Shown here piece by piece: positions 1 to 8,566 of a stretch of 64,000 nt of DNA. The DNA lies in assembly GCA_040877935.1 (NCBI GenBank), contig JBBDNB010000012.1, forward strand, positions 62,001 to 126,000, given 5' to 3'. The number at the start of each line of letters is the position of its first letter. Positions within the stretch are counted from its first letter, which is position 1. Source of the DNA: Chitinophagales bacterium (GTDB lineage: Bacteria > Bacteroidota > Bacteroidia > Chitinophagales > CAIOSU01). The position numbers were made by a program, and so were the translations under genes. The notes under the pieces are model-generated. The model saw only the letters and a list, made by a program, of their open reading frames with translations. It was not told the DNA's origin and searched no databases.

Positions 1-1904
1 TCATTGTCAGGGCCAATCGTAATGATAGCCGGTTCGGTTTCCTTGTTCAACACTTCTGCATAGAGTTGATATGTACCATAGGCAATATCGTCAAATTCAA
101 AATAGCCGGATGCATCGCTGTAGGTGTACTGAATCGGATTGTCATTCATATCGAGCAGCAAAATAGGAATATTGGGTGCGGCATCTGCCCCCGCTACCTT
201 TCCGGCACCCTGTGAAATATAGCCGCTTACAAATCCCGGTCCTCCGGTATTGTTGCCGGCCACAAGTGCAATGTTTATATTGTTGTTATTGCCATTTACA
301 TGGAGTGCTGTGGCATAGCCCCAAAACAAAGATACATCGTAGTATGTGGGCAGGTAACCGTGATAATCCGGATCGTTGGCAGTCAGGGCCGCTTTCAGGT
401 AGTATTGTCCTGGTGTGACATTTGCAAAATTATAATAGCCCTGTGGTGAGGTGTATTGTGAATCAACCAAAGTCAGCAATACATCTCCGCTACTTGTAGA
501 ATCAGCTGAAATCAGGTAAACAAGGGCATTTTGGGCTACATTATTCAAGCCTTTTGTTACTAGTCCAGAAAGGCTAAAGTTGTTGTTTCCACAAGCACCA
601 TTTGTCCAGGAAGTAACGCCATAAAAATAATAGGCTTCACAGCTATTGCCATAAGTATTTCCATCGCAGCCGCATACCGGATCGTAAATGGCTGGGCAAG
701 CCAGGTTAGAGTCAATTACACTTGTGTCAATGCAATTACCGCTAACAGTAGTTACCACAAAAATACTGTCGCAATAAGTATTGGTACAGCCCTGGTCGCT
801 GATGGTCAAACAAACATTGTAATACCCGGAAGAAGCATAATGATGAACAGGGGTCGCGGCAGTAGAAGTATCACCATCGCCCAGATTCCAGTGGTATGAT
901 GCTGTATTGGTTCCGTGGATTGCATTGAATGCATAAGCGCCATTGGGCGTTCTGTGGGCAGTCCACTCTGCATCACAATTGGGGTTGCTGCTGTTAGGAA
1001 CAGTTACGGTATTGCAGGTTCTTTCAAAGCATAGCGTACCGCTGTTGTTGATGATAATGGTCAGGCAAACCTGATAATCGCTTAAAACGGTATTGATGGG
1101 GGTAGAATAAGTATGTACAGGGTTTGCAGCATTGGAGGCATGTCCGTCACCAAAATCCCAGAAATAATACGAGTGATTGGGGGGGAGCAAGGAATCTGAA
1201 CTGAAATCAACTGTATAATTATTCGCTTGGTAGGAAAAACCTGCATGGCCATTGAAGCAGCCACTGTCCACTACAGATGGTACATAGGCTGAATCACAAA
1301 AGCTGCTTGTACAGCCCATGCCGTCTTCTATCGTCAGGCAGGCATAATAGACACCTGTATCGGCATAAAAATGTTCCGGACTGATCAGGGAAGAACTGTT
1401 GCCATCCCCAAAATCCCAGTGATAACTCCAGGAGCTGTCGTTTGGAGAAGGATTAAACTTCATACCGCCAAAAGCACCGGTAATAAATGATTGAAAGCCA
1501 ACACCGCAGTTGTTGTTATTGCTGCTGCAATCCATGGTGAAATCTACCCGTGCATAATTGATACTGCCTTGTGCGTTTTGTACCGTATCCTTCAAATATA
1601 CATTTTTACAAGAATCCAGTGTACTGACGAAATACCTGATATTAGGGCCTGTCATAGCACCGTCAACTATGGTGTCGATGTAATACCCATTGGAATTGGT
1701 GTAAACCGTAATCACGCGGTTTGGTGCAGCGGGATTGCTGAATGAATCTGTTACAATGGTAACAGGATGCCCCACTTTGGCCAAATTCCCGGGCGCAATA
1801 GTTACATATCCTTCTATTACAAAATCATTTTGTGCCTGTATAGCTGAAGGCAGCATAAAGCCCAGCAAGGCGATTGTAAGTAAAATTGTTTTCAGGGTTT
1901 TCAT
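1..1904 (-). CDS. Secreted PKD-repeat protein with a Kazal-like domain (C-terminus cut by window edge)
   Basis: The frame stays open from an ATG at 1904 to the window edge, giving about 634 visible residues. It begins with a signal peptide (MKTLKTILLTIALLGFMLPS..., cleavage near residue 23). Three PKD-type modules follow, marked by WDFGDGNSSS, WDFGDGHASN and WNLGDGDTST. Around residues 400-435 lies a cysteine-rich Kazal-like segment with PVCGCDGNTYGNSCEA. Two beta-sandwich modules of the carboxypeptidase-regulatory (CarboxypepD_reg/Cna-B) kind come next, each with a GYY/GYF...F...Y.L core. Such proteins are exported by Sec and usually by T9SS; the sorting domain would lie beyond the edge. A surface or extracellular role is inferred. 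A consensus promoter lies about 40 bases upstream of the start. Confidence 0.85.
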   Translation of the reverse strand, partial: MKTLKTILLTIALLGFMLPSAIQAQNDFVIEGYVTIAPGNLAKVGHPVTIVTDSFSNPAAPNRVITVYTNSNGYYIDTIVDGAMTGPNIRYFVSTLDSCKNVYLKDTVQNAQGSINYARVDFTMDCSSNNNNCGVGFQSFITGAFGGMKFNPSPNDSSWSYHWDFGDGNSSSLISPEHFYADTGVYYACLTIEDGMGCTSSFCDSAYVPSVVDSGCFNGHAGFSYQANNYTVDFSSDSLLPPNHSYYFWDFGDGHASNAANPVHTYSTPINTVLSDYQVCLTIIINNSGTLCFERTCNTVTVPNSSNPNCDAEWTAHRTPNGAYAFNAIHGTNTASYHWNLGDGDTSTAATPVHHYASSGYYNVCLTISDQGCTNTYCDSIFVVTTVSGNCIDTSVIDSNLACPAIYDPVCGCDGNTYGNSCEAYYFYGVTSWTNGACGNNNFSLSGLVTKGLNNVAQNALVYLISADSTSSGDVLLTLVDSQYTSPQGYYNFANVTPGQYYLKAALTANDPDYHGYLPTYYDVSLFWGYATALHVNGNNNNINIALVAGNNTGGPGFVSGYISQGAGKVAGADAAPNIPILLLDMNDNPIQYTYSDASGYFEFDDIAYGTYQLYAEVLNKETEPAIITIGPDN

Positions 1905-1942
1905 AACTGTAGTTTTTTAGGTTTTTTTAAATCTGATTGACT

Positions 1943-1973
1943 CAAAGCTATTGGCTTACTTTATTTAATACAA
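1943..1973 (-). promoter_or_regulatory. Bacteroidota-type promoter of the PKD/Kazal gene
   Basis: On the minus strand a -7 box TAGCTTTG (1950-1943) matches TAnnTTTG exactly. A TTG (1973-1971) lies 20 bases upstream, as the -33 element. Transcription would start near 1937, leaving a leader of about 33 bases. Confidence 0.55.
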
Positions 1974-2125
1974 TCACATTTTTTGGCATTTTTCAAAGCT
2001 TTGAGTGCTTTTGTTTTAGTATTGTCAATCTGTTTGTTTTTATAAGTAATTGATTTTCAGTTATCTAATTTCAATTCGTAAATAACATTTCTCAGTCCTT
2101 TTCAAAAATCACCCACTTTTTGAAA

Positions 2126-3217
2126 TCAGAATTTTATGAATTTTTCATACCGTTCGTACTTTTCGTTCTCTATCCTGAGCATATAATAACCTTCTGATAG
2201 GTCTTGAATGTCTATTTTATAATTCCCGCCACTTCTTTCAGCTTTCACATTGTGTATTTTTCCGTTCAGGTCTATAATGCTCCATTTGAAATCGGCATTT
2301 GATTCGGCTAATTTGACCATTAAATAATCGCTTGCCGGATTGGGATACAATTTCAGGTCTATGTTTTCCCGGCTTATAGCTTCAATGTTTGTAGGAATAA
2401 TATTGACTTGTTTTGAAGCCACCTGAATGGGTTTTGCATTCATATTGTTGCTGATCAAAAGCACATCTTCAAAAGTAAATTCCAATGCCTGAAAGCCTTT
2501 GCCAATAAGATTGTCCTCTATCACGCAGGAAACAATCAATAGTTTGCCATTGCCGGCAGCATTTACCAGACTGCTTTTGCTTACGGCTATGTTCAGTTTG
2601 CCGGCATTGCTTTCCTCAAAATACATCAGAAAGGGATCATCCTGCAATGCGCCACTCTTTTTTATCCAGGCTGCTGAGTCAAGTTTTACGGAAAATGAAG
2701 CTTCCCGGATCCGCTGTGGGTCATAGTTCAGGCTGAAAGCAATGCCGTAGAAGCTGTCAATTGGAGCGGCTACAGAACCGAGATGTATCGGTATTTCAAT
2801 TCTACTTTTATTCAGTACGGAATCAGCAGCTATTGCCATAAAAAGCGAATCGCCATTGGGGGAAATAGGGGACAGGCGATCGGGAGTGATACTTCCATGC
2901 TGTTCTTTGTAATTCAGCCTGATGGCTATGGTATCATCCAGGCTTATGTGTCCGCTGCCATTGCAATCGAGAAAGGCGAAATTGGTCTGGTCGGGCAGAA
3001 ACTGTTGCCATACCAATGTATTTTGTGCCTGGAAGAGTACGCTTTTTTGCAGTCGGGGCGGCCCCTGGTAGCTGTAGCCCATTCCGAAGTAAAGCAGGTC
3101 AAAGTGGTTGACCTCACCATTGTTGTTCGCATCTCCCGGCCACACATCTACCTGTGCACGGGCAGGGATGCCAAGCAAAAAACACAAAAGAAGTATTACA
3201 AAGAATCTGGCATGCAT
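2126..3217 (-). CDS. Secreted protein with dockerin-like repeats, cohesin-like domain and T9SS type A sorting domain
   Basis: 363 residues. An N-terminal signal peptide (RFFVILLLCFLLGIPARAQ) is followed by two dockerin-like calcium loops: GDANNNGEVNHFDLLYFGMG near residue 28 and LDCNGSGHISLDDTIAIRLN near residue 83. Residues about 135-275 form a beta-rich module with cohesin-like features (IPIHLG..., YGIAFSLNYDP). The last 80 residues carry YPNPASDYLMV and LSEGYYMLRI, the type A T9SS sorting signal. Dockerin and cohesin normally bind each other in trans, so having both in one chain suggests self-association or a structural role. No catalytic domain is seen. It is monocistronic, with about 220 bases to the neighbour downstream. 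Confidence 0.82.
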   Translation of the reverse strand: MHARFFVILLLCFLLGIPARAQVDVWPGDANNNGEVNHFDLLYFGMGYSYQGPPRLQKSVLFQAQNTLVWQQFLPDQTNFAFLDCNGSGHISLDDTIAIRLNYKEQHGSITPDRLSPISPNGDSLFMAIAADSVLNKSRIEIPIHLGSVAAPIDSFYGIAFSLNYDPQRIREASFSVKLDSAAWIKKSGALQDDPFLMYFEESNAGKLNIAVSKSSLVNAAGNGKLLIVSCVIEDNLIGKGFQALEFTFEDVLLISNNMNAKPIQVASKQVNIIPTNIEAISRENIDLKLYPNPASDYLMVKLAESNADFKWSIIDLNGKIHNVKAERSGGNYKIDIQDLSEGYYMLRIENEKYERYEKFIKF

Positions 3218-3424
3218 TGAGATTATTTTTTTGACATCATGAAGTTAATACAGATAAGTGCAATTATCAGCTACATTTTAAAGTAATTATCAATGAAAAT
3301 TCACCTTAAAAATTATGCAATTGATTGAAATACAAATAATAATGTTCATTTTTAAGAAATTTTATCAGCCCAATGAGTGGTATACTGATTTGAATAACTT
3401 TTATAAAAGTTGCAATTTCAATCC

Positions 3425-4849
3425 ATGGAAAACAGCAAATTGATATCTGTCCTGAGAACATTTACCGCTAAAGAATGGCGACTGTTTGGTGAGTTTATGG
3501 CATCGCCCTATTTCAATAAAAACAGCGATCTGCTGCCTTTTTATGAATATCTCAAAAAATTGGCTCCTGCATTTCCACCTGAAAAAACGACACGAAAAAA
3601 AGTCTTTTCTAAGTTATATCCAAAGCAGGCTTTCGATGAAAAGCAGTTCAACTATTTGATGAGTTTCACACTGAAACTGGCCGAGGAATTCCTTGCACAT
3701 GAGCATATGAAGGCTGAAGGCATAGCACTTGAAAATTACATGATGAATGCTTTTTTGGAGCGTGATCTGGACAAGCATTACCGATATATTTTCAACAAAA
3801 CCGACAAAAAGCTCGAAAATCAAAACTGGCGTGATACAGATTATTATTACAATCGCTACCTGATGGCACATACCGACAACCAGTATTTCCTTCAACAAAA
3901 AATAAGAAAATATGACGATCGGCTACAAAAGGCATCTGATTATCTCGACCATTTTTATTTGTGTGCCAAGCTGCGCTATTTCTGCGAAATGTTAGACCGC
4001 AAAAAATCCCTTGCTGCCGAATACGATCTGCATTTTCTGGAAGAAGTGAAAAAATATGCATCTGATACAGTTCTTGCAGATATTCCTCCGGTTAAAATTT
4101 ATTACCAATTGCTTTTGATGCTGGAGAATGATACGGATGACCGGCTTTTTACTGAATTCAAAGCACTTGTGGAAAAGCACCGACAGCTTTTTCCCCGTGA
4201 GGAAGTGAAAGATATTTATGCCTATGCCATCAATTATTGTATCAGAAAGATCAATCATGGAAATTTACAGTACCTGGAAGAATTGTTCAGCTTTTACCAC
4301 TATGCCATTGATAAAAATCTGCTGTTGGAAAATGACCATCTCTCGCCCTGGGCTTTTAAAAACATGGTAGGAGTGGGGTTGCGTCTAAAAAAATTCGACT
4401 GGACGGAAAATTTTATAAAAACGTACCACAAGCGTTTGCATTCCGATTTTCAGCAAAATGCACTGCACTACAACCTGGCAGAATTGTATTACTATAATCA
4501 AGATCATGACAGGGCATTGACTGAACTCAACAAAGTTTCTTTTTCAGATGTATATTATCACCTGGACACAAAAAAACTGATGCTGAAGATCTATTATGAA
4601 CAGGAAGAGATCGATGCATTTTATTCATTGTCCGCAGCATTTAAAATGCTGCTAAAGCGCAACAAGCTTATTTCATCCAGCAATAAAAAAGCTTATGAAA
4701 ATTTTGTAAGTATTCTTGGCAAAATGATCAGGAAAGAAGTAAAACTTTTGCCAGACATAGAAATACAAATTAAGGAAACCGAATTGCTTGCTGATCGCAA
4801 ATGGCTGAAAGAACAGTGGGGGCAAATGTCAGAAAAAAACCAAGCCTGA
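3425..4849 (+). CDS. Alpha-helical protein of unknown function (TPR-like)
   Basis: 474 residues starting at ATG 3425; an in-frame TTG lies five codons earlier, but ATG is preferred. There is no signal peptide or membrane segment, so it is probably cytoplasmic. The whole protein is predicted-looking alpha helix with aromatic/basic repeats such as LHYNLAELYYYNQDHDRALTELNKV near residue 345, which resembles a tetratricopeptide unit. The N-terminus (LRTFTAKEWRLFGEFMASPYFNK) reads like a conserved domain of the phylum, but I cannot name a family. Scaffolding or protein-protein binding is the most that can be inferred. The sulfotransferase begins 75 bases downstream. Confidence 0.75.
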   Translation: MENSKLISVLRTFTAKEWRLFGEFMASPYFNKNSDLLPFYEYLKKLAPAFPPEKTTRKKVFSKLYPKQAFDEKQFNYLMSFTLKLAEEFLAHEHMKAEGIALENYMMNAFLERDLDKHYRYIFNKTDKKLENQNWRDTDYYYNRYLMAHTDNQYFLQQKIRKYDDRLQKASDYLDHFYLCAKLRYFCEMLDRKKSLAAEYDLHFLEEVKKYASDTVLADIPPVKIYYQLLLMLENDTDDRLFTEFKALVEKHRQLFPREEVKDIYAYAINYCIRKINHGNLQYLEELFSFYHYAIDKNLLLENDHLSPWAFKNMVGVGLRLKKFDWTENFIKTYHKRLHSDFQQNALHYNLAELYYYNQDHDRALTELNKVSFSDVYYHLDTKKLMLKIYYEQEEIDAFYSLSAAFKMLLKRNKLISSSNKKAYENFVSILGKMIRKEVKLLPDIEIQIKETELLADRKWLKEQWGQMSEKNQA

Positions 4850-4892
4850 TTTTCATGATCATTCTTTTGTAGTATTTTTTGATCAAAAGCCT

Positions 4893-4900
4893 TAGTTTTG
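4893..4900 (+). promoter_or_regulatory. Possible -7 box upstream of the sulfotransferase gene
   Basis: TAGTTTTG matches TAnnTTTG and sits 25 bases before the ATG at 4925. The nearest TTTTG (4865-4869) is 23 bases upstream, somewhat too far for an ideal -33 element, so this is tentative. Confidence 0.35.
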
Positions 4901-4924
4901 GGCTCTAATTTTTTTGACTGAAAA

Positions 4925-6055
4925 ATGGCCAAAAAGGAAAAATTTGAAGCTGCAATATCTACAATAGCCGGTAGCGGTTTCCCCGTTTTTTTACGGGCAA
5001 TAAAAGCACACACAATTGATCCTGGATATAAATCAAGACTTTGGAAAAGTGCTGTTGTAAGTCTTATTGGCGAACCATTTCGCTGGACAGAAAAATTGCG
5101 CTACGGCAAGAAAATCCGTGATTTTGAAATAAAGCACGACCCGATTTTTATTTTGGGACACTGGCGCAGCGGCACTACCTTATTGCACAACTTAATTGCC
5201 CAGGATCCCAGGATGGGCTATGTAACCACCTATCAAAGTGTGTTTCCCAATTATACGCTCAGTAGCAGATGGCTTTGGCGCAATATGATGAAACTGATGA
5301 TGCCGGACAAACGCGCTTCGGATAATGTTGAGCTTTCAGTCAACTACCCACAGGAAGAGGAATTTGCCATAGGCGGCATAAATTCTTATTCCTACTATAA
5401 TTGGTGGTATTTTCCAAAAGATGCCCGCACACTTTTTAAGCAATTTATCTCTTTTGAAGCATCTGATGCTGCATTAAAGCAACAATGGAAAGATGATTAT
5501 AAAGCCCTGGTGAAAAAATCCCTGATCAATCTGGAAAAAGAATGTTTTGTTTCTAAAAACCCACCGAATACCGGACGTATAGATACCCTTACAGAAATAT
5601 TCCCTGATGCGCGTTTTATCCATATTTATCGCAATCCGGTAGCGGTGTTTATTTCCACTAAAAAATTCTTTACCGATACCATTCCACCCTTGCAGTTTCA
5701 GCGCATTTCAGAAGCAGAAATGGAAGAACTGATCTTTGATGTATATGAAATGCTGATGCGCAAATATTTAAAAGACAGGAAACTGTTGAATGAACAGCAA
5801 TTGATTGAGATTCGTTATGAGGATTTTGAGAAAAATCCACTTCCATTTATTGAAAAGATATACAAACAACTTAAAATTCCTAACTTTAAGGAGGCTAAAC
5901 CCGGTTTTGAAAAATACCTCCAGAAACAAAAGAAATTTGTCAGCAACAAGCACCAATTGAAACAGGAAACAGTTGACAAAATATTACAGAGGTGGGATTT
6001 TGCCATGAAAGCATTTAATTATGATATTCCCGGGAATATCGAAATCATAAAATAA
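4925..6055 (+). CDS. Sulfotransferase family protein
   Basis: 376 residues. The 5'-phosphosulfate loop of PAPS-dependent sulfotransferases is visible at residues 75-90 (FILGHWRSGTTLLHNL). The 3'-phosphate binding strand FIHIYRNPVAVFISTKKFF lies near residue 225. The protein should transfer sulfate from PAPS to a hydroxyl or amine of a lipid, glycan or small molecule; the acceptor cannot be told. No signal peptide is seen. The next gene starts 6 bases after the stop, so the two are probably co-transcribed. Confidence 0.85.
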   Translation: MAKKEKFEAAISTIAGSGFPVFLRAIKAHTIDPGYKSRLWKSAVVSLIGEPFRWTEKLRYGKKIRDFEIKHDPIFILGHWRSGTTLLHNLIAQDPRMGYVTTYQSVFPNYTLSSRWLWRNMMKLMMPDKRASDNVELSVNYPQEEEFAIGGINSYSYYNWWYFPKDARTLFKQFISFEASDAALKQQWKDDYKALVKKSLINLEKECFVSKNPPNTGRIDTLTEIFPDARFIHIYRNPVAVFISTKKFFTDTIPPLQFQRISEAEMEELIFDVYEMLMRKYLKDRKLLNEQQLIEIRYEDFEKNPLPFIEKIYKQLKIPNFKEAKPGFEKYLQKQKKFVSNKHQLKQETVDKILQRWDFAMKAFNYDIPGNIEIIK

Positions 6056-6061
6056 CAAACC

Positions 6062-6751
6062 ATGAAAAAATTACTCTTAATTGCAATTGTCGTCACTACA
6101 CAATTTTTTGCCTGGGCTGGCCCCGAAGATTTTGAAGGCAATATCACTTTCGGAATTGACCTTGAAGGAACCGGTACAGATATTTTAAAAGCTATGCTTC
6201 CCAACAGTTATGTTTACGTGCTTAAAGAAGATCAGATGATTTTTCGCATGGAAGGTGGAATGGCCGGTGGAATGCTGGGAGAGGTAATGATCAATGCCAA
6301 TGATGGCCATCATTATGTGGTAAAACACAAAGAACAGACTGCCTACAAAATAGACCCAGAATCTATGAAAGAAGGAAAGTCAACACCAACAGATGCAGAA
6401 ATCACTGCTTTGGATGAATACCAGGATATTGTGGGGTATAAATGCAGGAAATATAAAGTCACAGTCACTCAAGATGGTAAGAAAATGGATCAGTTCCTTT
6501 GGGCAACTACCGATATTAAAATCAAAGGGCAGGACGATATCAATCCTGAATTGAGCGGAAATATTTTTTACGAGGGCGTAAAAGGTTTTCCATTAAAAAT
6601 GGAAACAACCATAGATAAAATGGGTATGAGCTTTAAGATGATAATGACTGCCAATTCAGTTCAGAAACAACAAATAGAAAGTGGAATATTCACCTTACCA
6701 GCTTCCTATAAAATTGAGCCTTTTGATGCTTCTAAAATGATGGGATTTTAA
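6062..6751 (+). CDS. DUF4412 family exported protein
   Basis: 229 residues with a clear signal peptide (MKKLLLIAIVVTTQFFAWAG). The mature part is beta-rich and reads as DUF4412: DFEGNITFGIDLEG at the start of the domain, a central YKCRKYKVT strand, and a C-terminal FTLPASYKIEPFD segment. Members are periplasmic or outer-membrane-associated proteins of unknown function. It follows the sulfotransferase by 6 bases, suggesting an operon. A MarR regulator starts 62 bases downstream and may control the region. Confidence 0.8.
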   Translation: MKKLLLIAIVVTTQFFAWAGPEDFEGNITFGIDLEGTGTDILKAMLPNSYVYVLKEDQMIFRMEGGMAGGMLGEVMINANDGHHYVVKHKEQTAYKIDPESMKEGKSTPTDAEITALDEYQDIVGYKCRKYKVTVTQDGKKMDQFLWATTDIKIKGQDDINPELSGNIFYEGVKGFPLKMETTIDKMGMSFKMIMTANSVQKQQIESGIFTLPASYKIEPFDASKMMGF

Positions 6752-6782
6752 ATAATTGATCTTTTGACCTTTTTTACTTTAA

Positions 6783-6807
6783 TGTTGTTACAACTAATGT
6801 AACAACA
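6783..6807. promoter_or_regulatory. Perfect inverted repeat, probable MarR operator
   Basis: Ten-base arms TGTTGTTACA (6783-6792) and TGTAACAACA (6798-6807) are exact reverse complements around a 5-base centre. The site ends 6 bases before the marR-type start codon, where self-repression by a MarR dimer is usual. A TTGACC at 6764-6769 could be part of the promoter. Confidence 0.7.
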
Positions 6808-6813
6808 ATTATT

Positions 6814-7263
6814 ATGCGATTAGAAGAAGAAATCAAACAGAAAAAGTTCAAGGATGAATTTCACAAACTGTTCATCAACCTGATCTACACCGGCAATTGG
6901 GTAAAAAACCTGGATGCCGCTTTATTGAAAAAACATCAACTAACATCACAGCAATACAATGTGCTGCGTATTTTGCGCGGTCAGTATCCCGAGCCTGTTT
7001 CAGTAAATTTGATAGTAAACCGGATGCTCGACAAGATGAGCAATGCTTCGCGCCTGGTTGAAAAGCTGCGCAAAAAAGAACTGGTTGAACGCAGGGAATG
7101 TCCTAAAGATAGGAGACAGGCAGAAGTTTTGATTACGGAAACGGGCTTGCAATTGCTTGATAAAATCGATAAAGAACTTACCGTTCAGGGCAATCGCTTC
7201 AAGCAGATCAGTAAAAAAGAAGCCAAAACAGTGAATGATATTTTGGATAAGTTGAGGGGGTGA
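6814..7263 (+). CDS. MarR family transcriptional regulator
   Basis: 149 residues, the usual MarR length. A dimerising N-terminal helix is followed by a winged helix: LTSQQYNVLRILRGQ near residue 43, the recognition region MLDKMSNASRLVEKLRKKELVERRE near 70-95, and the wing KDRRQAEVLITETG near 97-110, with the DRR signature. MarR proteins are dimeric repressors released by small ligands or oxidation. No cysteine lies in the obvious sensing positions, so a ligand-sensing mode is likelier. The perfect palindrome just upstream is the expected operator. Confidence 0.92.
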   Translation: MRLEEEIKQKKFKDEFHKLFINLIYTGNWVKNLDAALLKKHQLTSQQYNVLRILRGQYPEPVSVNLIVNRMLDKMSNASRLVEKLRKKELVERRECPKDRRQAEVLITETGLQLLDKIDKELTVQGNRFKQISKKEAKTVNDILDKLRG

Positions 7264-7441
7264 TTAATGATTGTCGTTTTAGAAATGATTTATACCAGTT
7301 GTGATTTTACCAGCCTATCCTACTAAAGTCATTCTGGTATGCATTCGTGTGGGTGAGTTTTTGAATGATTATCGTATTGGTAATGTATTTTCTAATTGAT
7401 TTCAGTAAATTTAGGAACTGGAATTGAATGTTATTTTTTTA

Positions 7442-7530
7442 CTCGATAATCGAGATTTAAATGCTCCGAGGCTTGCCTCGTAATCAAAAGTATTTTTTCC
7501 AAATAAATGCCTCGTGGGCTTGCCCCGAGG
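7442..7530. repeat. Cluster of three short palindromes (REP-like)
   Basis: Three hairpin-forming sequences lie in the 297-base gap: CTCGA-TAA-TCGAG (7442-7454), CGAGG-CTTG-CCTCG (7467-7480) and CCTCG-T-GGGC-TT-GCCC-CGAGG (7510-7530). The last two share the GAGGC/GGGC-TTGCC core and are GC-rich against an AT-rich background. They look like REP-type intergenic repeats rather than a terminator, as no T-run follows. Confidence 0.6.
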
Positions 7531-7560
7531 TTGTTTACTTTCATAGCAATCTATTTTTAA

Positions 7561-8493
7561 ATGGATATGGTAAAAAGAGCAATCACTTACGGAATTTACC
7601 CCGTTGTTTTTGCAGCAGCGATGGTCTTTGCCCTGATAGGCATCAGCAGGGAGATGCATCCTGTATTGGTGCTTGGTGTAATTTTTTTGTCCACCGCGGC
7701 CATCATTACAATTTGTGAGCGGATTAACCCTTATTATTCAAGTTGGAACAAAAACCAGGATGATGTAAAGGTTGATTTGCTGCACATGCTGGTTTCTATG
7801 GTCTTTCTGAAACAGTTTCTTGAATTTCTGTTTTCACTCTTTCTGTTTTCATTTGCCATTTGGCTGGCGAATAATATTGGCTTTTCAATCTGGCCATCTG
7901 ATTGGCATCTTTTACTACAGTTGCCGCTGGCTATGCTGATCATTGGTTTTTTTGAATACTGGTGGCATCGCGCGGCACATGAAATTCCATTCTTCTGGCG
8001 TTTTCATGCTACACACCATAGCCCTGGGCGATTGTACTGGGTAAATGCGGCACGTTTTCACCCGCTTGATACAACGGTCAGCTATGTGGTGACCACTGGC
8101 CCGCTTATTCTATTAGGTGTCAGCCCGGGATTGTTGTTACTGGTGGCTGCCTGGGTGAATGTACACGGCATGTTTCAGCACAGCAATATCCATCTAAAAC
8201 TCGGCCCGCTCAACTGGATATTCAGTATGGCGGAATTGCACCGTTGGCATCATTCCAAAAAACTGGAAGAGGCCAATGCTAATTACGGCAACAATATCAT
8301 TTTCTGGGACATTGTTTTCGGTACCAGATATTTCCCTAAAGAACGCAAACCTGCAGAAAATATAGGACTCTCAGGCATGGATAATTTTCCCAAAGACTAT
8401 GTTGGGCAAATTCTTTCTCCTTTTAAGTGGAAGGAAATAGAACAGGGGCAAGCAGAGGATAAGAAAGTGCATAATCCACTTTTGCAGGATTGA
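7561..8493 (+). CDS. Sterol desaturase/fatty acid hydroxylase family membrane protein
   Basis: 310 residues with four to five membrane segments in the first half. The di-iron histidine boxes of the family are present in order: HRAAH near residue 138, HATHH near 149, QHSN near 205 and HRWHH near 225. These proteins use a di-iron centre and oxygen to hydroxylate or desaturate lipids, sterols or carotenoids; the substrate cannot be read from sequence. The C-terminal 50 residues are soluble and charged. Confidence 0.88.
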   Translation: MDMVKRAITYGIYPVVFAAAMVFALIGISREMHPVLVLGVIFLSTAAIITICERINPYYSSWNKNQDDVKVDLLHMLVSMVFLKQFLEFLFSLFLFSFAIWLANNIGFSIWPSDWHLLLQLPLAMLIIGFFEYWWHRAAHEIPFFWRFHATHHSPGRLYWVNAARFHPLDTTVSYVVTTGPLILLGVSPGLLLLVAAWVNVHGMFQHSNIHLKLGPLNWIFSMAELHRWHHSKKLEEANANYGNNIIFWDIVFGTRYFPKERKPAENIGLSGMDNFPKDYVGQILSPFKWKEIEQGQAEDKKVHNPLLQD

Positions 8494-8566
8494 CCACAAA
8501 CTGTTCTTTCGGATTTCCGAAAAGGATTGTTCAGGTAGATTGAGACTTCAAACTACATAAAATCAA

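Noticed and set aside
1082-1264. Minus-strand frame of 60 codons
   Set aside because: It is another frame of the PKD/Kazal gene on the same strand.
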